The notes below the pieces were generated by a model. The model did not search any database, had not been told where the DNA came from, and saw nothing but the letters and a program-made list of their open reading frames with translations. From an uncultured Pseudomonadota bacterium (GTDB lineage Bacteria; Pseudomonadota; Gammaproteobacteria; CAJXQU01): 64,000 nucleotides of DNA. The first letter of the stretch is position 1; each line of letters begins with the position of its first letter. The stretch lies in the NCBI GenBank assembly GCA_913058255.1, contig CAJXQU010000006.1:85108-149107 (forward strand), in the 5' to 3' direction. Shown here piece by piece: positions 55,020 to 62,540 of this stretch. The position numbers and the translations under genes were made by a program.

Positions 55020-55094
55020 TTAACGATTCATGATGTACATAGTTACTTCAAAACCAAATCGTAGATCTTCGTATGCAGGAGTTTCCCATTTCAT
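55020..55094 (-). CDS. pqqA: PQQ precursor peptide PqqA
   Basis: A 24-residue peptide that starts MKWETPAYEDLRFGFEVT and ends YIMNR. It contains the crosslinked Glu16 and Tyr20 in the ExxxY motif (EVTMY), as in all PqqA. PqqE joins these side chains and the rest is removed to give PQQ. GGAGG lies eight bases before the ATG, a strong site fitting high expression of the substrate. First gene of the operon; a 33-base palindrome lies just upstream. Confidence 0.96.
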   Translation of the reverse strand: MKWETPAYEDLRFGFEVTMYIMNR

Positions 55095-55125
55095 GATAAT
55101 TACCTCCAAAGGTATTATTTAATAG

Positions 55126-55158
55126 TTAATTGACGTTAGAAATTCTAAGGTCAATTAA
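55126..55158. repeat. 33-base near-perfect palindrome upstream of pqqA
   Basis: Arms TTAATTGAC and GTCAATTAA enclose TTAGAA-a-TTCTAA. Only one symmetric pair (G/G at 55135 and 55149) and the centre fail. It sits between the pqqA ribosome-binding site and the upstream region. On the minus strand TTGACC inside it could be a -35 element, so it may be an operator for a dimeric regulator or a leader hairpin. No T-run follows it. Confidence 0.75.
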
Positions 55159-55309
55159 GCTAACTGCATGGTTTGCGCCAGTTTACGGATACAGAGGGGT
55201 GATGCCTAAAAATAGTAGTAGTTACAGCAAGATAAGGTGATTCGTTGTTGAATGATAGCGATGAGTCATTGCTGAAATGCTTTAAAATGGTTCTCACGTA
55301 ACCAGTAAA

Positions 55310-55384
55310 ATGGCTGATTATAACCAGATCAGTCTGGCTGAAGCTATTAGTTTTGATAAGGAGCACGGGTTGAGCGCGAAATAA
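55310..55384 (+). CDS. Possible 24-residue small ORF before a terminator
   Basis: Short frame beginning MADYNQISLAEAISF and ending at a TAA that touches the terminator stem. There is no convincing ribosome-binding site and no recognised family. It is listed only because a strong plus-strand terminator follows at once, which implies some transcript arriving from the left. It may equally be the 3' part of a non-coding RNA. Confidence 0.2.
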   Translation: MADYNQISLAEAISFDKEHGLSAK

Positions 55385-55424
55385 ATACTGCTGCAGATCG
55401 TTTTGATACGCAGCAGTATTTTTT
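55384..55424. terminator. Strong terminator between pqqA region and small secreted peptide gene
   Basis: Perfect eleven-base arms AATACTGCTGC and GCAGCAGTATT with a 15-base loop. On the plus strand it ends in a run of six T; on the minus strand TATTTATTT follows. It can stop transcripts from the leftward gene at 55441-55587 and from any rightward small transcript. Confidence 0.85.
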
Positions 55425-55440
55425 CACTAAGGTGTTACGA

Positions 55441-55587
55441 TTATTTCCAGCCTTGATGATGCTGTATAATGATCGAGTTATTTTTTTCTATGACGTTTGA
55501 ACTTGTAACGTCTGCTGCTTGTGATTTACCTGCAACAATAAATGCGATAAGAATGACGATACCGCCTGCCCATTTTGAAGCTGCCAT
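55441..55587 (-). CDS. Small exported peptide, unrecognised
   Basis: A 48-residue protein not recognised. Residues 1-25 form a signal peptide (MAASKWAGGIVILIAFIVAG, then KSQA); the predicted mature part is only about 24 residues, ending IIIQHHQGWK. AGGGG lies eight bases before the ATG at 55587, and a terminator follows the stop by 17 bases, so it looks like a complete small gene. The longer frame from 55659 is less likely. Adjacent to pqq but no known role. Confidence 0.5.
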   Translation of the reverse strand: MAASKWAGGIVILIAFIVAGKSQAADVTSSNVIEKNNSIIIQHHQGWK

Positions 55588-55754
55588 GATGATTACCCCT
55601 GAAAAATTGTCTGAGCACTCCATATGCTCACAGATTTTATAGCGGCAGGTGGGAAACATTCTTTAGCGGTGATCCCTTTAATTTCTTCAATGCCTTCTCG
55701 CAGAATTTAGCCGTCCTTTTGGATATCATTATTGAGCATTTCTAGAGGAGAGAT

Positions 55755-55925
55755 ATGCAAACTTACATCTCATCACGCACTAAATCGTCGGTTGTGGCAA
55801 GAAAAACAGTTCGAGTTCTATCAGAACCTGTTGATACAGCGATTAACGTGTCAGAATGTGCCTTGATGGCAGGCCAAGCTGGGGTAGGCTCTGCAAGTTC
55901 AGCATTAAATCAAGTAGCAATCTGA
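55755..55925 (+). CDS. Small protein (56 residues), unrecognised
   Basis: Begins [20 protein letters not shown] and ends in a Gly/Ala/Ser-rich tail ([18 protein letters not shown]) with one Cys at residue 35. A near-perfect ribosome-binding site (AGAGGAG) precedes its ATG. No family recognised. It ends 24 bases before the trmO start and may share its transcript. Basic N-terminal part plus small-residue tail resembles leader-core layout of modified peptides, but no modifying enzyme other than the PQQ set is nearby. Confidence 0.5.
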   Translation: MQTYISSRTKSSVVARKTVRVLSEPVDTAINVSECALMAGQAGVGSASSALNQVAI

Positions 55926-55949
55926 AGGGTGGAAGGGGGAAGATTTCAA

Positions 55950-56414
55950 GTGTCTCAAGATGAAAGTAAAGCGGTAAATATACAGCCGATTGGCGTTGTC
56001 AAAAATGATGTGCCGGATGCAGAAGTACCACGGCGTCGAGCAGAAATGATCTCAAAGATCATTATCGATGATCAGTGGGCCGATGCCTTGACAGGTATTG
56101 AGGAATATTCTCATCTCTTTGTTTTATTCTGGATGCATAAAAAGCCAGAGATGCCTGTAGAGCAATTGCTTCATCCTCGTGGAGATAAAGATTTACCTCT
56201 CTCAGGTGTGCTAGCGACAAGAGTTAGAAACAGACCGAACCCGATCGGCATGGCTGTAGCTGAATTACTCAACCGAAACGGTAATAAGTTGACCGTCAAA
56301 CGACTTGATGCTTTTGACGGCTCTCCCATTCTGGATCTCAAACCCTACGATGACTATGATGCTGTTAAATCGATACAAGTACCTGAATGGTGGGCTAAAC
56401 GATGCAGAAAATAA
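55950..56414 (+). CDS. trmO: tRNA m6t6A methyltransferase TrmO (TsaA domain)
   Basis: A 154-residue TsaA/VirR-like protein: IQPIGVVKNDVPDAEVPRR, EEYSHLFVLFWMHK, GVLATRVRNRPNPIGMAVAE and LDAFDGSPILDLKPY. TrmO N6-methylates t6A37 of tRNA-Thr. Shorter than E. coli TrmO (about 235), which has an extra C-terminal domain. GTG at 55950 is preferred (GGGGGA upstream) over GTG at 55929. The stop overlaps the next gene by 13 bases. Confidence 0.8.
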   Translation: MSQDESKAVNIQPIGVVKNDVPDAEVPRRRAEMISKIIIDDQWADALTGIEEYSHLFVLFWMHKKPEMPVEQLLHPRGDKDLPLSGVLATRVRNRPNPIGMAVAELLNRNGNKLTVKRLDAFDGSPILDLKPYDDYDAVKSIQVPEWWAKRCRK

Positions 56415-56911
56415 CGCATAATATTTTGATTAGTCAGCTATTTCTCCTACTCACGACTCTATTCAGTACGACTGCGAATGCAGTACCTACGGATGGCGAA
56501 GCATTTGATAACTGGACCGTGCGTTGTGAACAAAGTGAAGGACGTGAAAGTTGTTTCATCTTCCAAAATTTGGTGCTACAAAATGGTGGGGATAGCATTT
56601 TGCACGTGGCGGTGGGTTATTTGCCGGGCAATAAAAAAGAAGCTGTGATCTTAGTTTCTATGCCGTTAGGCATCTCTTTGCCACTCGGTGCAAATATTAA
56701 GATCGATGAACAAGAACCAACGAAATTTGAGATCGAGCGATGTGAAACGTCGGGTTGTCGCGGTGGCTTTCGGTTAAAAGACGATATGTTACAGTCATTC
56801 AGAATGGGTAAAACTGCGATGGTTACGTTTTATGATGGCCACAGGAAAGCGATTGAAATGCCGTTATCGTTAATCGGATTCTCTGCAGGGATCGATGCAC
56901 TAGAGCTATAA
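56402..56911 (+). CDS. Invasion-associated locus B (IalB) family protein
   Basis: A 169-residue exported protein. Signal peptide ends near TANAVP; the mature domain shows the IalB pattern FDNWTVRCEQSEGRESCFIF, LVSMPLGISLPLGANIKID and CETSGCRGGFRL with paired cysteines. Function outside Bartonella is unclear; periplasmic or envelope-located. It overlaps trmO by 13 bases. Confidence 0.8.
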   Translation: MQKITHNILISQLFLLLTTLFSTTANAVPTDGEAFDNWTVRCEQSEGRESCFIFQNLVLQNGGDSILHVAVGYLPGNKKEAVILVSMPLGISLPLGANIKIDEQEPTKFEIERCETSGCRGGFRLKDDMLQSFRMGKTAMVTFYDGHRKAIEMPLSLIGFSAGIDALEL

Positions 56912-56956
56912 CCACTCAAACTTAAATCATTAGATACTACTAACAAGACGAACGAC

Positions 56957-57448
56957 ATGAACTATAAAACTGAAAGCCCCAAAATTGATCCAACTTTATT
57001 AAAGAATCCAATTCATTGCTTAGCTTTAGGTTTTGGCACAGGACTTGCTGCAAAAGCACCAGGAACGTTCGGAACATTGGTGGGAATTCCTTTGTACTTG
57101 ATCATGCAGCCACTGCCACTCGCTGTGTTTTGTTTGATCACAATCGCATTGTTCATTGTAGGCATTTGGATCTGTGACCAGACCGCGAATGAATTAGGCG
57201 TACACGATCATCCAGGAATCGTTTGGGATGAAGTTGTCGGCTATCTCATAACCATGATATTCGCACCAGTTGGTTGGTTGTGGATTGTGATTGGATTTAT
57301 CTTGTTTCGAATATTTGATATATGGAAGCCTTGGCCGATAAGAATGATAGATCAACGTGTTTCAGGTGGTTTTGGCATAATGCTAGACGACGTGATCGCA
57401 GGAGTATTCGCTTTAGTTAGCCTATATTTATTGACATTGATTTTTTAG
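56957..57448 (+). CDS. pgpA: Phosphatidylglycerophosphatase A
   Basis: A 163-residue membrane phosphatase of phosphatidylglycerol synthesis. Family motifs: LALGFGTGLAAKAPGTFGTL, DHPGIVWDEVVGYLITM, FILFRIFDIWKPWPIRMID and the end GGFGIMLDDVIAGVFALV. About four hydrophobic segments. Length equals E. coli PgpA (about 170). Confidence 0.95.
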   Translation: MNYKTESPKIDPTLLKNPIHCLALGFGTGLAAKAPGTFGTLVGIPLYLIMQPLPLAVFCLITIALFIVGIWICDQTANELGVHDHPGIVWDEVVGYLITMIFAPVGWLWIVIGFILFRIFDIWKPWPIRMIDQRVSGGFGIMLDDVIAGVFALVSLYLLTLIF

Positions 57449-57492
57449 GACACATGCTGAAAACAATAATTTAGGGTAGTGACTGTTTAGTT

Positions 57493-58116
57493 ATGAACTA
57501 TAGAAATATAAAAAAGAACTTACTGAAATTTGCTTTAGTGAGTCTAATCACGTCGACTTTTATGGTGACAACCACACAAGCTGACGTCTATAAATACACG
57601 GATAAAAATGGACATGTGTTCCTAACGGATAGTCCTAATCATAAAGGTTATAAACTGCTGGTTAAAACTTGGAAAGGCTGGCGACCAAAACAACACAGCG
57701 GCATAAGTCTGGCGAAGCGACAGAAAAAATATGGCGAAATGATCAAAACAGCCGCTACTAAAAACAAACTCCCACAGGCGTTAGTACATGCTGTGATCAC
57801 CGCGGAATCTGCCTACAACCCTAAAGTAATCTCCAAAGCTGGAGCGGTAGGTATGATGCAACTGATGCCCGGAACAGCAAAGCGTTATGGTGTGAAAGAT
57901 AGTAAAGATGCTGAATCGAATATTGGAGGAGGCACAGAATATTTGCGTGACTTACTCGTTATGTTTGATAACGACACGAAGCTAGCGTTGGCTGCATATA
58001 ATGCAGGTGAGGGGGCGGTCATGAAATACGGTAACAAAATCCCACCTTATAAAGAAACCCAACACTACGTTAAAAAGGTACTTCGATATTATGAGAAATA
58101 TAGTAAGACGATGTAG
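57493..58116 (+). CDS. Exported lytic transglycosylase (Slt family) with DUF4124
   Basis: A 207-residue protein with signal peptide ending near TTQADV. Next comes a DUF4124-type segment (VYKYTDKNGHVFLTDSPN) and then an SLT domain with catalytic Glu in VITAESAYNPKVISKAGAVG, GMMQLMPGTAKRYGV and LALAAYNAGEGAV. Cleaves peptidoglycan glycan strands in the periplasm. An AT-rich gap with inverted repeats separates it from the transposase. Confidence 0.9.
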   Translation: MNYRNIKKNLLKFALVSLITSTFMVTTTQADVYKYTDKNGHVFLTDSPNHKGYKLLVKTWKGWRPKQHSGISLAKRQKKYGEMIKTAATKNKLPQALVHAVITAESAYNPKVISKAGAVGMMQLMPGTAKRYGVKDSKDAESNIGGGTEYLRDLLVMFDNDTKLALAAYNAGEGAVMKYGNKIPPYKETQHYVKKVLRYYEKYSKTM

Positions 58117-58450
58117 TTAATTTATGGTCTAGTTTTTCAACCTTCGAGAGATAATACTCGTAATTTCACCCACACTGATATGTTCTATTTAATTGATATC
58201 AGTGGACAGAGATCCACAAAGCAAGTGCACCATTTTGAAAAAAAATAGTTGAACTTGTCTTCTTATTTATTTTGACCAGTTTTGAAGATAAAAGATCTTA
58301 TTTTGTTTTTTTTCAGACTATAAAAACAAATAACATGAATATGTTAACCGTCATAAATTATAAACGATGGTTGAGTCTAATTGACTTGAAGGCATCATAC
58401 ATAGGAGTATTAAGCCACTTATCAGAAAAGGACTTAAAAGGATTAAGACC
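58117..58450. other. Intergenic region before the Y1 transposase
   Basis: 334 bases. It contains the inverted repeat at 58173-58204 and GTGGA/TCCAC immediately after it (58202-58217). The rest is AT-rich leader of the transposase gene; an AGGA-type site precedes its ATG only weakly. No gene recognised. Confidence 0.5.
58173..58204. repeat. Inverted repeat between the transglycosylase and transposase genes
   Basis: Arms CACTGATAT and ATATCAGTG with a 14-base loop, followed by GTGGA/TCCAC. It could be the transglycosylase terminator (though no T-run follows) or a REP-like palindrome recognised by the neighbouring transposase. Its absence of R-box sequences separates it from the attC sites further right. 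Confidence 0.5.
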
Positions 58451-59431
58451 ATGCCAAAGCCAAGGAAAGCACAGGTATCCATTGAAGACACGCCTTATTA
58501 CCACATCATTTCTCGCTGTGTACGCAGAACATTCTTATGTGGCGAAGACGACCAAACGGGTAAGAACTACGAACACAGGCGGCAGTGGATAGAAAACAGG
58601 ATAAGAATACTTTCAAGTGTATTCACAATAGATATTTGCTCTTATGCTGTCATGTCTAATCACTATCACCTTGTCATAAAACTAAACCCAGAAGCGGCAG
58701 AAAGCTGGACAGAACAAGAGATCGTCAATCGTTGGACAAGCCTTTTCAAAGGCACCTATCTCATCCAAAAATGGCAAAAGAAAGAACAACAAACAAAAGC
58801 AGAACTACAAACGACAAAAGAAACTATTACATCTTATAAAAACCGATTAACCAGTCTTAGTTGGTTCATGAAATGTCTCAATGAACCTATCGCCAGACAA
58901 GCTAACAAAGAAGACCAATGCACCGGCCATTTTTGGGAAGCAAGGTTTAAATCTCAACCACTACTAACAGAAGAATCCTTATTAACATGTATGGCCTATG
59001 TGGATCTAAATCCAATCAGAGCCTGCATGGCCCAAACTCCAGAGAACTCAGATCATACGAGCATCAAAGAGCGCATAGATCCTATTTTTAATTTACAAGA
59101 AGCGGTGCAGCAACAAGGAGCTTACAACAGCTTATTAGATTTCCAACTACCACTAAAACCACTTAAAGAATTTGAGGGGAATTTAAAAAGTGAAGAGCAG
59201 ATCGGGATATTATTTAGTCTAGAAGAATATCTACAGTTAGTAGATACCACCGGAAGAATAATCAGAGAGGGAAAGAGGGGAGCTATAGCCGAATATCTTC
59301 CACCGATATTAGAGCGTTTAAATATCGAGCCAAGTCAATGGTTAGAAAACACCCTTCAGTTTGAAGAACACTATCAGAAACGATTCGCACGTAAACGAAG
59401 AATAAAAGAGAAAATAGCCGACACGGGCTAA
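58451..59431 (+). CDS. Y1 (HUH) transposase, REP-associated type
   Basis: A 326-residue protein. The N-terminal half is a Y1 transposase domain: PYYHIISRCVRRTFLCG, SYAVMSNHYHLVIKL (the HUH pair HYH) and later CMAYVDLNPIRACMA, which holds the catalytic-tyrosine region. The C-terminal half is helical and unassigned. Such RAYT-like proteins cut single-stranded REP hairpins and are often domesticated. It lies at the border between core genes and the cassette array, and its flank truncates a cassette gene at about 59630. Confidence 0.85.
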   Translation: MPKPRKAQVSIEDTPYYHIISRCVRRTFLCGEDDQTGKNYEHRRQWIENRIRILSSVFTIDICSYAVMSNHYHLVIKLNPEAAESWTEQEIVNRWTSLFKGTYLIQKWQKKEQQTKAELQTTKETITSYKNRLTSLSWFMKCLNEPIARQANKEDQCTGHFWEARFKSQPLLTEESLLTCMAYVDLNPIRACMAQTPENSDHTSIKERIDPIFNLQEAVQQQGAYNSLLDFQLPLKPLKEFEGNLKSEEQIGILFSLEEYLQLVDTTGRIIREGKRGAIAEYLPPILERLNIEPSQWLENTLQFEEHYQKRFARKRRIKEKIADTG

Positions 59432-59598
59432 ACCGCAATTCAAGCTCGCCAAAAACACCGGTCAATCAAGCATTGATGCAAAGCATGCCTGTCATAGAGA
59501 AAATCAAAGAAAAATGTACGAAATCAAAGAAAAATCAGAAGAACAAAAGAATTTAGAATCAATATGAAACCAAAATGGAATCATGATTTACCTTTCTT

Positions 59599-59727
59599 TC
59601 AAGAGTGCCTGTCTTTAATTCTCGTTCCATCAATTTTTAGATCTCCTAACAAGGTTGAATTGTCATTGACCTTATCGAGAGAAACATTAGCTTCATTTGA
59701 AATTATTAATTTGATTTCATCATCCAT
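59599..59727 (-). pseudogene. Truncated cassette gene, carrier-protein-like fragment
   Basis: Reading from the attC-like site at 59740, a frame starts MDDEIKLIISNEANVSLDKV and runs through TLLGDLKIDG, which resembles the N-terminal half of acyl-carrier/DUF1493-like proteins. It then diverges near 59630 and stops after 42 residues, in sequence (GACAGGCACTC) typical of flanks of RAYT-type elements. Probably a cassette gene cut by the arrival of the transposase. Family call is tentative. Confidence 0.45.
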
Positions 59728-59739
59728 AATCGAGATTCG

Positions 59740-59855
59740 TATAACGCCGCGTTCAACGGCATTTTTTGTGGGTTAGCTTTTGTGGCAAGCTGGAGCAAAG
59801 CGGAAGCCACAAAAGGTGACACGCAAAAAATGTCTGTTGCAACGCATTGTTATGT
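59740..59855 (-). repeat. Integron attC-like site closing the three-gene cassette
   Basis: About 116 bases. In minus-strand direction it begins CATAACAATGCGTTGCAACAG and ends TGAACGCGGCGTTATAC; these ends pair (ATAAC/GTTAT, GCGTT, CAAC) as attC R and L boxes do, with inner complementary CACAAAA/TTTTGTG segments. The TAA stop of the helicase gene lies inside its first R box. That arrangement recurs at the two other sites. Confidence 0.75.
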
Positions 59856-62117
59856 GGTTTTGTTAATATATTCATCTATCTTGTTTACAAACGTATCTGC
59901 TTTTAATGCGTCTTGGGGTTTACAACCGTATATACGTTTTACGTAATGAGGCTTCATCAATTCTGTAAGTAAGTTTGCTTTTTTATTACCTTTTGAAGAA
60001 TGCTGATGAATCTGCCCTGTTATGATTAAATCAAATTTTGATTGTCCTTTTTTTAAACACCTTATGTCTTTTTTCTTGATGATTTTATTATTCCAGAACT
60101 CTACATCCCATTCCTGAGCTTTTATATTAAACTTACTAAAATGGTTATTAATCGTTTCTTTAAAATTTATTGTGTTTCCTGTTATTCCTCCAATTACAAG
60201 GATGTTTAATTTACCGTTTGATTTTAATTTTGAAAAATTATAATAGAAGTCAGTTACTTGGTCTTCTTTTATAATATTGCTAATGGTTATTGATTCGTTA
60301 CCATTTGCAACGGTGTCAGGTACGCATGAGTCGATTGTTGGTATGTTTTTGGTATATATTTCTTCTTTGAAAAAATCATCATAGACATCACTATTTATAT
60401 TTATAACAAAGAGCTGACTTCTGCATCTGGTTAATGCCGTGTAAATTATTTCATCTGTTTCATACTTTGTTTTACTATCAATAATTAAGAAAAGTGTATT
60501 AATTTCCCAGCCTTTAAAGCTATGTACAGTCGATAACTTTATTCCGCCAGAATTCATCCAGAAATTAAATCTTTTGTTTCTTCTGATTGTTCTTATTTCA
60601 TTTTCAAGCTGGAGTGCATTTGATTTTTTTTCTTTTAAATATTGATACATCTCATGAGTTTCAAATGTTGTATATGTCTTTTGGTTTGATGCTTTTCTTA
60701 TTTCAAAGTCCAAGCCCCTTAACAAAATATTGGATTGAGAAAGGATGCATATATCTTGTGGCTGAATGGAGTTTTCTTTAATTTTATCAGTTATAAATCC
60801 TGATAAACTGAGAAGCGTGGTCTTATTATCTAGTTTAAAATATTCAATATTTTCTTTATTAAAATCTAATGTATCTTGTTTGGGGGTTGCTTTATCTAAC
60901 TCGTATTTTTCTGAAAAGAATCTATTCTGAAAGTTTTCTGCAAGTTTTAGAATATTGTTACTTAATCTAAATGATTGCTCTAATTTAGTCCATGCGCCTT
61001 TTATTGTAGTGTTTGGTTTTTTATTGTTGTCTAAATCTTTATCGTAAATATTTTGTTTCTCATCTCCAAATACAATAAACTCTCCTCCCTCGACAAGAAA
61101 ATATTTTTTTATGATTCTAATCCATTCTTCTTGATAGTCTTGTATTTCATCTATGAATATTGATTGGTATTTGTGTATTTTATTTTTAACATTCTCAAAT
61201 AAATCAAGGTCATCATTTTCTATATCTTTAATATTGTGATTATTTGCTTCTGAGATTATAAATGCATCATAATGAATTATATGAAAATTATTCCAGTGAA
61301 ACTCTTTTCTAACTCGATTAAGATTGTCATGGATGTAGTTTCTTAACGTTATATTGTAAGTCAATATTAAAACTTTACCGCCGTGCCTGAGATGAGCATT
61401 AACTGCTCTTTGAGCTAAAACAAGTGTTTTTCCTGAACCTGCAACCCCTCTTATTTTCTGCTCTTTATTTTCACTCTTTACTAATAGCTCTTGTTTTTTA
61501 CTTAGTTTAACTTCTTTCGCCTGTTCCAATGTATGAAATGAAGGCGTCAAAACCCGTTTAAACTCTTTATATATTTTATCGCTAAATAATTTATTTTCGT
61601 ATTTTCTAAGCATAAATCTATGCTTATCTATCTCTTCGACACAAAAATTATCATTTCCAAAAATAGGACAATAATTATTTGTTTTTATTAATTTACTTAT
61701 AGTAAATGAATTTTCATTATGAAAATAAACAGCCGTTTGCACTATGCCGTAGTATTTTTTATCTTTTATTTTCCCGTGGAGTAATGCTGGCACACTAATA
61801 TTGTATAAATCATTTTTATACGCTTCTACCTGTTTAATCGGTGATTTTATTGGAATGTTTTCTTTTTTAAAAGCCCAGTTGTCGTTATCATCAATGCGGT
61901 AATGCATTAATTTCCAATCTTTAACTTCAATTATTAAAACACCAAAGCTTTTTCTAACTATTACAATATCGGGGATATAGCCATTAATAAAGGGCTGGAA
62001 ATAAATTTCGTAATCATCTGACAAACCCTTCAGAATTTCCAATGCATATAACTCACCCACTGTTGGGGCTTGTTTTAATTTATTGATGCTTTCAAATTCT
62101 GGGAAAAATATAGCCAT
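59850..62117 (-). CDS. NERD-nuclease / SF1 helicase fusion with unassigned C-terminal domain
   Basis: A 755-residue protein. Residues 18-130: NERD nuclease-related domain with Asp50, Glu64 and Lys66 (PDIVIV, LIIEVKDW). Residues 200-575: UvrD-type helicase with Walker A GVAGSGKT (224-231), DEIQD (323-327), GDEKQNIY (351-358), STVHSFKGWE (529-538) and ALTRCRSQL (561-569). Residues 638-735: a separate domain with a Rossmann-like start NILVIGGITGN and FDLIITGQIHQHSSKG, not confidently assigned. Much more AT-rich than the core genes. Third gene of a cassette operon, two bases after its neighbour. Nuclease-helicase fusions of this kind occur in anti-phage systems. Confidence 0.8.
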   Translation of the reverse strand: MAIFFPEFESINKLKQAPTVGELYALEILKGLSDDYEIYFQPFINGYIPDIVIVRKSFGVLIIEVKDWKLMHYRIDDNDNWAFKKENIPIKSPIKQVEAYKNDLYNISVPALLHGKIKDKKYYGIVQTAVYFHNENSFTISKLIKTNNYCPIFGNDNFCVEEIDKHRFMLRKYENKLFSDKIYKEFKRVLTPSFHTLEQAKEVKLSKKQELLVKSENKEQKIRGVAGSGKTLVLAQRAVNAHLRHGGKVLILTYNITLRNYIHDNLNRVRKEFHWNNFHIIHYDAFIISEANNHNIKDIENDDLDLFENVKNKIHKYQSIFIDEIQDYQEEWIRIIKKYFLVEGGEFIVFGDEKQNIYDKDLDNNKKPNTTIKGAWTKLEQSFRLSNNILKLAENFQNRFFSEKYELDKATPKQDTLDFNKENIEYFKLDNKTTLLSLSGFITDKIKENSIQPQDICILSQSNILLRGLDFEIRKASNQKTYTTFETHEMYQYLKEKKSNALQLENEIRTIRRNKRFNFWMNSGGIKLSTVHSFKGWEINTLFLIIDSKTKYETDEIIYTALTRCRSQLFVININSDVYDDFFKEEIYTKNIPTIDSCVPDTVANGNESITISNIIKEDQVTDFYYNFSKLKSNGKLNILVIGGITGNTINFKETINNHFSKFNIKAQEWDVEFWNNKIIKKKDIRCLKKGQSKFDLIITGQIHQHSSKGNKKANLLTELMKPHYVKRIYGCKPQDALKADTFVNKIDEYINKTT

Positions 62118-62119
62118 AT

Positions 62120-62524
62120 TTAATATTTTTCTGATTTGTCTAGTGGTGCTCCATTAGAACTAGTAATTTCAAGAATTTTGCAAACTATAGCGTAAAATTT
62201 TGGAAGTATTCCTGGGATGCGTTTACTATCGCCATGATCATTTAATGATCTAATTTCAGAGAAACGACCCCAAAGTGAATTGCTTGTAATATATTCATTT
62301 ACTTCCCAATGCTTCTCAAGTGATTCTTTTTTATATATTTTTATATATTCCAGCACTTGAGAGGCCTCTTCTGAAGATAGCCCATAATTCGAAATAACCC
62401 CTTTCTCTGGCTCTAGTTCAGGATTTATTTGCTCATCTAAGTATTCAGTCTTAAATGGCTTATCCAATCCCTCCTGATCTTGTAGTGATTTTTTTATATC
62501 TTTTAACGAATCTAGCCAGCCCAT
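62120..62524 (-). CDS. Uncharacterised cassette protein, middle gene of the NERD-helicase operon
   Basis: A 134-residue soluble, charged protein, not recognised. It begins MGWLDSLKDIKKSLQDQEG, and the rest looks helical (SSEEASQVLEYIKIYKKESL, NSLWGRFSEIRSLNDHGD). No signal, membrane helix or catalytic motif is seen. Gap of two bases to the helicase gene and 16 to the upstream gene, so all three are translated from one message. Possibly a regulatory or effector partner. Confidence 0.65.
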   Translation of the reverse strand: MGWLDSLKDIKKSLQDQEGLDKPFKTEYLDEQINPELEPEKGVISNYGLSSEEASQVLEYIKIYKKESLEKHWEVNEYITSNSLWGRFSEIRSLNDHGDSKRIPGILPKFYAIVCKILEITSSNGAPLDKSEKY

Positions 62525-62540
62525 TTTTTATATCCTATTT

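Larger units (their letters stand above)
55095..55440. other. Regulatory region upstream of pqqA
   Basis: 346 bases. Nearest pqqA is the palindrome at 55126-55158. The middle (about 55160-55305) shows no recognised element. On the plus strand a 25-codon frame (55310-55384) runs directly into the terminator hairpin at 55384-55424, hinting at a small transcript or gene in that direction. Confidence 0.45.

Noticed and set aside
55441..55587. Small exported peptide as methanol dehydrogenase small subunit MxaI
   Set aside because: The mature part is far too short and lacks the Lys/Pro-rich and Cys features of MxaI.
58173..58204. Inverted repeat as an attC site
   Set aside because: It lacks R-box ends and a gene stop inside it; more like a terminator or REP-type hairpin.
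58272..58592. 106-codon plus-strand frame overlapping the transposase start
   Set aside because: It overlaps the well-supported Y1 domain in another frame and shows no family features.
59501..59535. Direct repeat AAATCAAAGAAAAAT (59501 and 59521) as part of a CRISPR or tandem array
   Set aside because: Only two copies, adjacent and A-rich, with no regular spacers.
59564..59776. 70-codon plus-strand frame
   Set aside because: It reads through the attC-like site and is antisense to the truncated cassette gene; composition is not protein-like.
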